Shown: one piece after another, positions 1 through 6,824 of the stretch
How the letters are laid out: each line of letters opens with the position of its first letter
Position numbering within the stretch: position 1 is the first letter of the stretch
Assembly (NCBI GenBank): GCA_035384565.1
Contig: DAOOIT010000056.1
Location: forward strand, 1 to 38,956
Length of the DNA stretch: 38,956 bases
Direction of reading: 5' to 3'
Origin: Planctomycetota bacterium
GTDB taxonomy: Bacteria > Planctomycetota > PUPC01 > DSUN01
The notes under the pieces: model-generated
Told to the model about the DNA's origin: nothing
Database searches by the model: none
The model's input: the letters and a program-made list of their open reading frames with translations, nothing else
Made by a program: the position numbers and the translations under genes

Positions 1-167
1 ACCGTCACGGACTTCGCCCTCCGGCTTCCTGCCTGATGGCGAAAGTCGAGCTAAGGGGCCAAAGGCACCTAAGGGACATGCGGAGCGGGCGCCACGTGTC
101 CCTTCCAGCCCTCGGGTCTCTTGGGTCCCTTTCCGCTTACCGCAGCAGCAGGCTCACGACCCTGCTC

Positions 168-199
168 CCCTCCCGAAGGTTCCAGTACCTTCGGGAGGG
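168..199. repeat. REP-like hairpin A
   Basis: A perfect 13-bp stem (CCCTCCCGAAGGT at 168-180 against 187-199) closes a 6-nt loop TCCAGT. It is almost the reverse complement of hairpin B at 248-279. It could act as a transcription terminator for the minus-strand operon that ends at 297, but the paired inverted arrangement suggests a mobile REP-type element. Confidence 0.75.
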
Positions 200-247
200 T
201 AAAGGGGAAGGAGGGCACCTCCCTGAGTGGAGGCTGCTCTCTGCGTA

Positions 248-279
248 ACCTCCCGCAGGTATTGGAACCTGCGGGAGGT
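248..279. repeat. REP-like hairpin B, inverted copy of hairpin A
   Basis: A perfect 13-bp stem (ACCTCCCGCAGGT at 248-260 against 267-279) closes a 6-nt loop ATTGGA. Compared with the reverse complement of hairpin A, the stem has A-T replaced by C-G on both arms and the loop differs by one base. The structure has therefore been kept while the sequence changed. Confidence 0.75.
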
Positions 280-296
280 GTCCTCACGATCGATGA

Positions 297-2939
297 TCAA
301 GGCCGTTCGGTTTGCAGCAGCAGGCTCACGGGCGCGAAGGGGGACATTGGGACGGTGAGCCTGCCGTCGCGGACGGGGATCGGCTCGCCGGTGGGCCGGC
401 CTCGCAGGTCGCAGGGCTCGGCGGTCTTCGGGCGAAGGCCATCGGGCAGTTGAACTGTGCAAGGCCCCTTCTCGCCCGCCTGCTCCCAGAGGCGGAGGAG
501 GAGACCCTCGCGGTCGGGGTTTGGGCCAAGTGCGGTGAGGATGGCTCTTTCGCGCGAAAGAGCCATACCCGTCCCCGTCGCCACAAGCCTGCCCGGAGCA
601 CCGTCAAACCACGCCGCTCGCAACGGCTGGCGCGCCTCCCACGATGGCCGCAGGAGGTCCCCCGCGGGCGTCCAGAGCCGCACGCGTACGCTCCACGAGC
701 CGCCGATCCACTGCTGGAAGTTGGTGGAGACGGCGTTGTTGAAGAGGTGGAAGAAGACGTAGGGCTTCGTGGGCGCGAAGTCGCGTGAGTACTTCCATAT
801 CCCAGGCCGCTCCAGGCTCACGAAGGGGGTGTCCGGGGAGCAGAGCCCGATGCTCCCGCCATCCTGGCCGGTGACGGTGAGGCCGGTGTTGACGCAATAG
901 CCGTCGTGGTTCGACGAGCGCTGGAAGTCGGTCGCGGGGTCCACGATGGAACCGAGCCGCCCAATGCGGAACTTCGGCCGGTCCACCCGCAGCGGGAAGC
1001 AGAGCCAGCCCGCCTCGGGCCAGGGATCAGGCTTCTTGTCGGTCACCGTCCACTCGAAGTCCACGAAAGGCTCCGTCGCGTAGAGCGTGACGATGACGCC
1101 GAGGGTGTAGGGGATGGCCTCGGTGGGCGGAGCGACCATCTGCGCTCGCACGCCAAGCGGGGTGTGGGCGATGCCCAGCTTCATATCCGTCGGCGAGGCC
1201 GCCACGTAAGGCTTCTCCTTGGCTGGCGGCAGGTTGTTCCTGCCCAGGTCGGCGATCGCCCAGTCCCACTTGCGGCGCAGATAGGCGTCGAGATACGCCT
1301 TCACCTGGTCGGCGTCGAAGCGCTCGTAGAGGTGCTGCCCGAACCCATATGGCGCAGTGGGGTCAACCAGCTCGGCCCCTGACCGCTTGTCCACAAGCGA
1401 CGCCACACAGCCGCGTGCAGGGTCGAGGCGAACTTGGAAGAAGCCGTTCTCGATGAGCGCCTGCGCCTTGTCAACGCGCAGGCCCGAGTCAAGCGCTCTC
1501 TCGCCGGAAGGCACGTAGGTGCGGTAGCCCATCGCCGGAATCTCGCCGCCGAGGAAGCGGAGGGTGTCGCCCTCGCGCTCGACCGGCACGGGGCGATGCG
1601 TGGCGGCGTCGGCAAGGCCTTCGATCCCAGCCGGAGCCGCGACTGCAACAACCCCCCGGCGGCCCCACGGCAGCGGGTTGTAAACAACGATGCGGGGGCC
1701 TTGGACGTTGACGGCGCGGGCGAGGGCATGGAGGTTGGCTTCGATGGCGGGGGCGGCGATGGCCTCGGCCTGGCGGATGTAGGCGCCATGTTCGGCCCAG
1801 GATTCCTCGGCTCGCTTGTAGACGCCCTTGGCGTGCGCCGCCTCCCACTCGGGGCCGTAGAGGCGTTTGCCCCAGGCCTTGAAATCCAGGCCCCAGGTGT
1901 GCTCGGAGTACATCAGGCTCCGCTCGTAGGCCGCGGCCACGGCGTCCTTGGCGCTCGGCACATCCACGCCCCAGATGCGCAGCAGGGTGTTGAGGCTTTC
2001 AAGCGCCATGATGGTGGGGCGCACGTTGCGCATGATTCTCGTTTCGATGGGCATGGACATGATGCCGTGGACCCAGGTGTCGGGCATGTCGGCGCGGACG
2101 ATGGGGAGGTCGGGCTTCTCGCGGCGAATGGCGTCGGCGAAGTCGCTGAGGCGGCCGAAGCGGACCTTCACCCCCGGCATCTCCTTGGCAGCGCGGTCGA
2201 GGAGCGCCCGCACGTCGGCGGGATTCGGCGGCCCCTGGTTGTCGCCCGTGTGGATGAGGGCGAGCCAGGTGGCGTGAGGCCAGTTGGCGGGCGGCCCGAG
2301 GCCCGTGCCGTAGTCGCCGGCGTACATCGTCAGCAGCCGCGAGCCATCGGGACCTTCCCACCAGAATAGCGGTGGCACGTCGGGCGTGGGGCAGGCGGCG
2401 TTGCAACCGATATGCAGGAACTCGACGCCCGCATGGACGAGCACGGTGGGGAGAATCCAGGTGTGCGACGGCACGTCGGTCATCTTCGCGTCGCGTGGCA
2501 GCGGCTGGCCGAGCGAGCGGGCGAGTTCGGAGGAGAATCGCATCCCTCGCACCAGGTCCTCCAGGTCGAGCGATTCGGTGTGGAGGGTGCCTGGGAGGGC
2601 GTGGGTGACGAGGCGGCCCTCGCGGGCGGCGTCGAGGATGCGCTTGCGGCGCTCGGGCGTCTGCTCGGGGCCGAGGAGCTGCGCCATCGGCCAGCCGGGC
2701 AGGGTCCACACGAAGCGGTTCTCGGGCGGGAGGGCCTGGGTCTCGTCGCAGACCTTGAGCGCCTTGTCAATCATCCCCGTGCGGTAATGGGCCACCACGT
2801 CGCGGGCCATCGCCGTGTAACCGATGTCGAAGTGCGTCTTGAAGACGACGACCACCTCCTTCACCGCCCCGCGGCCTACGCCCGCGGCCGAGGCGGCCAG
2901 TATTGCAGCGCAACACCAGACGGGGACGCGATTCCTCAT
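297..2939 (-). CDS. Secreted GH38-like (DUF5054-type) glycoside hydrolase
   Basis: 880 aa. The N-terminus (about residues 1-24) is a signal peptide. The motif THFDIGYT (H36, D38) matches the metal-binding HxD of family GH38 alpha-mannosidases, and TDVPSHTWILP (D155, H159) sits where GH38 has its nucleophile Asp and a metal-binding His. The C-terminal half has VYNPLPWGRRGVV and ENGFFQVRLDPARG, typical of the GH38 beta-sandwich domains. The likely role is retaining hydrolysis of alpha-mannose-type or related linkages outside the cytoplasm. The exact substrate cannot be read from sequence; DUF5054 proteins are a divergent branch. A weak AGGA lies about 9 nt before the ATG. It is the last gene of the GH51-mgtC-GH38 group, 79 nt after mgtC, with hairpins in the gap. 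A 26-bp perfect palindrome at 541-566 lies inside the coding sequence. Confidence 0.82.
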   Translation of the reverse strand: MRNRVPVWCCAAILAASAAGVGRGAVKEVVVVFKTHFDIGYTAMARDVVAHYRTGMIDKALKVCDETQALPPENRFVWTLPGWPMAQLLGPEQTPERRKRILDAAREGRLVTHALPGTLHTESLDLEDLVRGMRFSSELARSLGQPLPRDAKMTDVPSHTWILPTVLVHAGVEFLHIGCNAACPTPDVPPLFWWEGPDGSRLLTMYAGDYGTGLGPPANWPHATWLALIHTGDNQGPPNPADVRALLDRAAKEMPGVKVRFGRLSDFADAIRREKPDLPIVRADMPDTWVHGIMSMPIETRIMRNVRPTIMALESLNTLLRIWGVDVPSAKDAVAAAYERSLMYSEHTWGLDFKAWGKRLYGPEWEAAHAKGVYKRAEESWAEHGAYIRQAEAIAAPAIEANLHALARAVNVQGPRIVVYNPLPWGRRGVVAVAAPAGIEGLADAATHRPVPVEREGDTLRFLGGEIPAMGYRTYVPSGERALDSGLRVDKAQALIENGFFQVRLDPARGCVASLVDKRSGAELVDPTAPYGFGQHLYERFDADQVKAYLDAYLRRKWDWAIADLGRNNLPPAKEKPYVAASPTDMKLGIAHTPLGVRAQMVAPPTEAIPYTLGVIVTLYATEPFVDFEWTVTDKKPDPWPEAGWLCFPLRVDRPKFRIGRLGSIVDPATDFQRSSNHDGYCVNTGLTVTGQDGGSIGLCSPDTPFVSLERPGIWKYSRDFAPTKPYVFFHLFNNAVSTNFQQWIGGSWSVRVRLWTPAGDLLRPSWEARQPLRAAWFDGAPGRLVATGTGMALSRERAILTALGPNPDREGLLLRLWEQAGEKGPCTVQLPDGLRPKTAEPCDLRGRPTGEPIPVRDGRLTVPMSPFAPVSLLLQTERP
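541..566. repeat. 26-bp perfect palindrome inside the GH38-like gene
   Basis: The half-site ATGGCTCTTTCGC is followed directly by its exact reverse complement, so both strands read the same and both can encode MALSRERAI. It lies in frame near the C-terminus of the GH38-like protein. An uninterrupted palindrome of this length inside coding sequence is unusual and suggests an inserted repeat. Confidence 0.85.
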
Positions 2940-2956
2940 GAGGCCGATTCCTGTGC

Positions 2957-3013
2957 GACAAGCGTCCCGCTTGTCGTTGGGTCAAAGAAGCCGCAAGCCG
3001 CAAGCGGGACGCT
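2957..3013. repeat. Nested inverted repeats between mgtC and the GH38-like gene
   Basis: Two alternative structures share one arm. GACAAGCG (2957-2964) pairs with CGCTTGTC (2968-2975) as a tight hairpin. AGCGTCCCGCTTG (2961-2973) also pairs perfectly with CAAGCGGGACGCT (3001-3013). Being mutually exclusive, they could be a partial terminator or processing site within the operon, or a REP-like repeat. Confidence 0.7.
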
Positions 3014-3018
3014 CGCAG

Positions 3019-3747
3019 CTACGTCGCTACATTGCGCCAGCCGATGGACTTGACGCCGGGCAGCTCGCGCAGGTGGCGGAAGACGACCTGCTCGCTGGCG
3101 AGACCGCGGCGGAAGCGCACGTTGAACGTGGCGTGCACGCGGCGCTGCTCAAGGTTCTCGTCGAACTCCTGCGACTGCACGTGCATGCCCTGGCGCTCGA
3201 TGGCGTCGTGTGCGCGCGCGACGACCTCCTCGGCGCAATCGCCGCACTCGGCCACGAGGAGGATCTCGCGGTAGGTGTCGGCATGCAGTCGGTGCTCGAA
3301 GCGCGCCAGCAGGAGGAGCACCAGGAGGGCCAACAGCGTGCTGGCGACCGCGAGGGCATACGCGCCCGCGCCGACGGCAATGCCCAGCGACGCGACGAAC
3401 CAGATGCATGCGGCGGTGGTGAGGCCGCGATGGGTGCTCTTGAGCTTCATGATGGCGCCCGCCCCGAGGAACCCGATGCCCGTGAGCACCCCGGCCGCAA
3501 TGCGGCTGGGGTCCACGCGCAAGGTCGCATCGGCCGGCAGGCGCTGGTAGAGCTGCATCGAGACGACCATGGCCATCGTGGTGCCGAGGCAGACCATGAT
3601 GTGGGTGCGCAGGCCCGCCGCCCGGCCGTGCAACTCGCGCTCGAGGCCGATCGCTCCGCCCAGCAGCGCCGCGGCGACGAGAGGCAGCAGGACCTCATGA
3701 ATGAACGCGGCTTCCACGGTCACCGACGCAAGCAGGGACATGGGCAT
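3019..3747 (-). CDS. MgtC/SapB-family inner membrane protein
   Basis: 242 aa. The N-terminal 130-150 residues hold about four to five hydrophobic segments with the family signature region LLGGAIGLERELHGRAAGLRT, then GVLTGIGFLGAGAIM and GLTTAACIWFVASLGIAVG. The C-terminal 90 residues look like the soluble ACT-like domain seen in longer MgtC proteins. Members act in the inner membrane and are linked to magnesium limitation and, in pathogens, to F-type ATPase control; the role here is not clear. Two start codons are possible (ATGCCCATG); GGGGGAGA lies 3 nt before the first and 9 nt before the second, so the true start may be 6 nt further in. It begins 7 nt after the GH51 stop, so the two are probably cotranscribed, an odd pairing. 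Confidence 0.88.
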   Translation of the reverse strand: MPMSLLASVTVEAAFIHEVLLPLVAAALLGGAIGLERELHGRAAGLRTHIMVCLGTTMAMVVSMQLYQRLPADATLRVDPSRIAAGVLTGIGFLGAGAIMKLKSTHRGLTTAACIWFVASLGIAVGAGAYALAVASTLLALLVLLLLARFEHRLHADTYREILLVAECGDCAEEVVARAHDAIERQGMHVQSQEFDENLEQRRVHATFNVRFRRGLASEQVVFRHLRELPGVKSIGWRNVAT

Positions 3748-3754
3748 TCTCCCC

Positions 3755-5230
3755 CTACCGCAATATGACCTTCGCGCTGACGAGCGAATGCGGCGGCACG
3801 GTGGCGCGCAGGGTGCTGCCCTTGGCGGCCAGGTCGAAGCGCTTCGGCCGCACCTTGTTTGGCGTGTCCGGGCCGTTGCAGTCGCGAACGTCCTTCGCCG
3901 TGAGCACCTTGGCCACGACCTTCTCCGCCTTGCCGCCGCGGAGGGAGATCGTCACGTCCAGGGCCTCCGTCAGGTGCAGGTTCTGGAAGGTGATGACGCA
4001 CTCGCCTCTCGCGGCATCGAGCGAGGCCGAAGCGCTCACCACGGGGTGCGGCACCGCCGCGCCGTCGCCCTTCCGCGCCTCCACCGTCGGCACGTCGTCG
4101 AGGTCCACGCGCACGGCGGCGTTGCCCATGTGGCCCTGATAGAGGTCGTAGGCGTGGTAGGTGGGCGTGAGCCACATCTTCTCCTCCTGCGTCTGGGCCA
4201 CGCATTGGAGGACGTTGAGGGTCTGGGCGATGTTAGCCATCGTCACCACGTCGGCATGGCGGTTGAAGGCGTCGAAGCACGCGGCGGCGGCCAGGGCGTC
4301 GCGCAGGGTGTTCCGCTGGTAGAGTCCGCTGTCGCCCCTGGCCTCGGGGTGCCAGACGCCCCACTCGTCCACGATGACACCGATCTTGCGCCCCGTGCGG
4401 TTGAAGAGGGCGATGGCGGTGGCGGCCTCGACGATGTCCTGCTCGACCTGGAGGGCGCGGGGGTAGAGGTTGTAGTACTCGGTGTCGGTGAACTCGGTGG
4501 CATGGCCGCAGTTGTAGTAGCGGTGGACGGAGAGGTGGTCGAGCATGCGGAAGTCGCCGAGGGTTTCGAGGAACTTGCGATTCCAGTCGGGGGTGGTGTG
4601 GCCGCAGGCGATGAGTTCGATGGGCGAGGATGAGCGGCCGCGCAGGTAGCAGGCGAAGCGGCGGTACTCGCGGGCGTAGTCGTCGGGCGCGAAGCGCCCG
4701 CCGCAGCCCCAGTTCTCGTTGCCCACGCCCCAGTACTTCACGTTGAACGGCTCGGGGCTGCCGTTGGCGGCGCGATGCTGGGCGCGGGTGGTGGGGTGCG
4801 CGCAGTTGCAGTACTCGACCCAGGCGGCGGCCTCCTCGGGCGTGCCGGAGCCGACGTTGAGGCAGATGTAGGGTTCGGCGCCCGTCTGGCGGCAGAGGTC
4901 CATGAACTCGTGCGTGCCGAAGTGGTTGCTCTCGGTGTCGTGCCACCAGATGTTCAGGCGGCTGGGGCGGGCGTCGCGGGGGCCGACGCCGTCGAGCCAG
5001 TGATAGTCGTCGGCAAAGCAGCCGCCGGGCCAGCGGATGACGGGCGCGCGCAGCCGCCGCATCGCGGCCACCGTGTCGTTGCGGATGCCGCGGGTGTTGG
5101 GGATGGCCGAGCCCTCGCCCACCCAGAAGCCCTCGTAGATGCAGCGGCCCAGGTGCTCGGCGAAGTGGCCGTAGAGCATCGGGCTGATCGTCGCCAGCCT
5201 GTCCTCGACGCGAATCGTCAGCTTCGCCAT
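3755..5230 (-). CDS. GH51 alpha-L-arabinofuranosidase
   Basis: 491 aa, cytoplasmic (no signal peptide), the usual length for bacterial GH51. N-terminal YGHFAEHLGRCIYEGFWVG and RWPGGCFADDYHW are family hallmarks. The catalytic acid/base is E172 in GVGNENWG and the nucleophile is E289 in VIVDEWGVW of the TIM barrel; a beta-sandwich domain follows. It should release terminal L-arabinofuranose from arabinan or arabinoxylan oligosaccharides. The start at 5230 was chosen because GGAGGAGAG lies 7 nt upstream and a near-consensus promoter lies at 5261-5289. The longer open frame to 5362 runs through that promoter and is rejected. First gene of the operon. Confidence 0.92.
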   Translation of the reverse strand: MAKLTIRVEDRLATISPMLYGHFAEHLGRCIYEGFWVGEGSAIPNTRGIRNDTVAAMRRLRAPVIRWPGGCFADDYHWLDGVGPRDARPSRLNIWWHDTESNHFGTHEFMDLCRQTGAEPYICLNVGSGTPEEAAAWVEYCNCAHPTTRAQHRAANGSPEPFNVKYWGVGNENWGCGGRFAPDDYAREYRRFACYLRGRSSSPIELIACGHTTPDWNRKFLETLGDFRMLDHLSVHRYYNCGHATEFTDTEYYNLYPRALQVEQDIVEAATAIALFNRTGRKIGVIVDEWGVWHPEARGDSGLYQRNTLRDALAAAACFDAFNRHADVVTMANIAQTLNVLQCVAQTQEEKMWLTPTYHAYDLYQGHMGNAAVRVDLDDVPTVEARKGDGAAVPHPVVSASASLDAARGECVITFQNLHLTEALDVTISLRGGKAEKVVAKVLTAKDVRDCNGPDTPNKVRPKRFDLAAKGSTLRATVPPHSLVSAKVILR

Positions 5231-5260
5231 GTCGGCTCTCCTCCAAGGGTGCTGCGCGCA

Positions 5261-5289
5261 ACTATAGATGCCCCATGCCGGCGTGTCAA
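5261..5289 (-). promoter_or_regulatory. Near-consensus sigma-70 promoter of the GH51 operon
   Basis: On the minus strand: TTGACA (5289-5284), a 17-nt spacer, TATAGT (5266-5261). The expected transcription start is near 5254, about 24 nt before the GH51 ATG. The -35 box lies in one arm of a palindrome (5281-5303). Confidence 0.85.
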
Positions 5290-5303
5290 GCCGCTTGACA
5301 CGC
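5281..5303. promoter_or_regulatory. Palindrome carrying divergent -35 boxes (possible operator)
   Basis: GCGTGTCAAG-CCG-CTTGACACGC is a perfect 10-bp inverted repeat with a 3-nt centre. Each arm holds a TTGACA, one for each strand, so a protein or structure here could affect both the GH51 and GH4 promoters. Confidence 0.65.
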
Positions 5304-5324
5304 TTGAGGTAGGGCGTGCATACT
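5295..5324 (+). promoter_or_regulatory. Possible promoter of the GH4 gene
   Basis: TTGACA (5295-5300), an 18-nt spacer, CATACT (5319-5324). The -35 is perfect but the -10 is weak and lies inside the left arm of the 5308-5370 inverted repeat. Confidence 0.45.
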
Positions 5325-5370
5325 TGCACGCGGGACGAGGAAGATGGTGTGCAGGTATGCACACCCTACC
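5308..5370. repeat. Long inverted repeat upstream of the GH4 gene
   Basis: The 22-nt arm at 5308-5329 (beginning GGTAGGGCGTGCATAC) pairs with 5349-5370 (ending GCACACCCTACC) with two non-Watson-Crick positions, around a 19-nt loop. In a GH4 transcript it would form a long 5'-leader hairpin ending 18 nt before the ATG. It may be a palindromic mobile repeat or a leader regulatory structure. Confidence 0.75.
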
Positions 5371-5388
5371 GCGAACAAGGAGCGAGGC

Positions 5389-6753
5389 ATGGCAGCGCGA
5401 TACGTCCTCATCGGCGCCGGCAGCGTGTCGTTCACCCGCGGCCTCGTGGCCGACATCATCCGCACGGGCAAGGAGATCGAGCTGGGGCTGGTGGACATCC
5501 GCCCCGAGGCGCTCGACGTGGCCGAGAAGCTGGTGGCCCGGATGGCCGCGGCCAAGGGCGCGCCCATTCGCATCACGGCATCCCTCGACCGCCGAGAGCT
5601 CCTGCCCGGCGCCCACGCGGTCATCTGCACGGTCGGTGTGGGCGGGCGCCGCGCCTGGGCCGCCGACATCACGGTGCCCCGCAAGCACGGCATCTTCCAG
5701 CCCGTGGGCGACACGGCGATGCCGGGCGGACTCTCCCGCGCGCTGCGGATGATCCCCGCAATGGTGGGCGTGGCGCGCGACGTGCTCGAGCTGTGCCCCG
5801 GGGCGCTCTTCTTCAACTACGGCAACCCGATGACCGCCGTGTGCCGCGCCATCCGCAAGGCCACGGGGGCCAACGTCGTGGGCCTCTGCCACGGCGTGCT
5901 CGGCACCGCGCAGTACCTCGCCCGCTTCATCGGCGTTCCCTTCGACGAGGTCACTTACACCGCCGTCGGCCTCAACCACATGACCTGGTTCACCGAGTTC
6001 CGCCACAAGGGCAAGGACGCCTGGCCCGCCGTCCGGGCCGAGGTCGCGAAGCGGCTCGGCGCCGCGCCCGACCGGCTGCTCGACGCCTTCGCGGACCTCG
6101 GCGACAGCCCCGAGGCGCTGGCGAAGCTCGACAACCCCTTCTCCTGGCACGCCTTCGCCCTCTACGGCGCCTTCCCCGCCGTGCTGGACCGCCACGCCAT
6201 CGAGTTCTTCCCCCAGCTCATCCCCGGCGGCGCCTATTACGGCAAGACGCTGGGCGTGGACGCCTTCAGCATGGAGGCGGTGATCGAGGGCGGCGACCGC
6301 GCCTGGGAGCAGATGCGCCGCGTCGCCCTCGGCCAGGAGCCGCTGCCCGACGCCTACTTCGGCTCCGGCGGCGGCGAGCACGAGCAGGTCATCAGCATCA
6401 TAGACAGCGTGGACACCGATGCCGGCCGCATCTACTCCGCCAACCTGCCCAACCGCGGCCAGGTCGCGAACCTGCCGCCCGAGGCCGTCCTCGAAAGCCC
6501 CGCCATCGCCGACGCCAGCGGCCTGCGCCCCATCGGCCTGGGCGAGTTGCCCAGCGGCCTCGCCGCCACGCTCGCCAGCCGCATCGCCGTCATCGAGACC
6601 ATCGTGGACGCCGCGCTGACGGGCCGCCGCGACCTTTTCGTCCAGGCCCTCGTCGCCGAAGGTTCGGTGAGTTCGCTCACCAAGGCCCAACTCCTGGCCG
6701 ACGACCTCCTCGCGGCCCACGCCGAACATCTGCCGCAGTTCGCAGGCCACTGA
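5389..6753 (+). CDS. GH4-family NAD-dependent glycosidase
   Basis: 454 aa, the standard GH4 length. The N-terminal Rossmann motif IGAGSVSFTRG binds NAD; NPMT (N146) and the metal ligands C167-H168 (LCHG) and H197 (GLNH) are in place. GH4 enzymes cleave glycosides by oxidation at C3, elimination and reduction, needing NAD and Mn2+. The CHG motif points to the non-phosphorylated-substrate branches (alpha-galactosidase, alpha-glucosidase or alpha-glucuronidase types) rather than the 6-phospho-glycosidases with CN or CD motifs; the exact sugar is uncertain. The start at 5389 is supported by AAGGAG 9 nt upstream; an upstream in-frame ATG lies inside the palindromic leader and is less likely. It is divergent from the GH51 operon and probably joins it in plant-type oligosaccharide use. 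Confidence 0.9.
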   Translation: MAARYVLIGAGSVSFTRGLVADIIRTGKEIELGLVDIRPEALDVAEKLVARMAAAKGAPIRITASLDRRELLPGAHAVICTVGVGGRRAWAADITVPRKHGIFQPVGDTAMPGGLSRALRMIPAMVGVARDVLELCPGALFFNYGNPMTAVCRAIRKATGANVVGLCHGVLGTAQYLARFIGVPFDEVTYTAVGLNHMTWFTEFRHKGKDAWPAVRAEVAKRLGAAPDRLLDAFADLGDSPEALAKLDNPFSWHAFALYGAFPAVLDRHAIEFFPQLIPGGAYYGKTLGVDAFSMEAVIEGGDRAWEQMRRVALGQEPLPDAYFGSGGGEHEQVISIIDSVDTDAGRIYSANLPNRGQVANLPPEAVLESPAIADASGLRPIGLGELPSGLAATLASRIAVIETIVDAALTGRRDLFVQALVAEGSVSSLTKAQLLADDLLAAHAEHLPQFAGH

Positions 6754-6824
6754 CCGAACGGCCGCGACGCGGAACACGAGCGTGCCGCCCGGGACCGGAT
6801 GGCCGAAAGGGGAGACAGGCGACT

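Larger units (their letters stand above)
1..296. other. Intergenic region at left window edge, with two hairpins
   Basis: No convincing gene is seen here; the short open frames are not supported by start sites or coding-like composition. The stretch holds two strong hairpins (168-199 and 248-279, listed separately) downstream of the GH38-like gene, which ends at 297 on the minus strand. A 17-nt word, GCAGCAGCAGGCTCACG, occurs at 142-158 and again at 314-330, where it encodes part of the GH38-like C-terminus. It may be a remnant of duplicated 3' end sequence or chance. Confidence 0.6.

Noticed and set aside
142..330. 17-nt repeated word GCAGCAGCAGGCTCACG as remnant of a second GH38-like gene
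   Set aside because: The match does not extend beyond 17 nt and no related coding sequence surrounds the first copy; chance or a tiny duplication cannot be told apart.
3755..5362. Longer GH51 start at 5362
   Set aside because: The extra codons run through the GH51 promoter and the palindromes, and GGAGGAGAG with the family N-terminus marks 5230.
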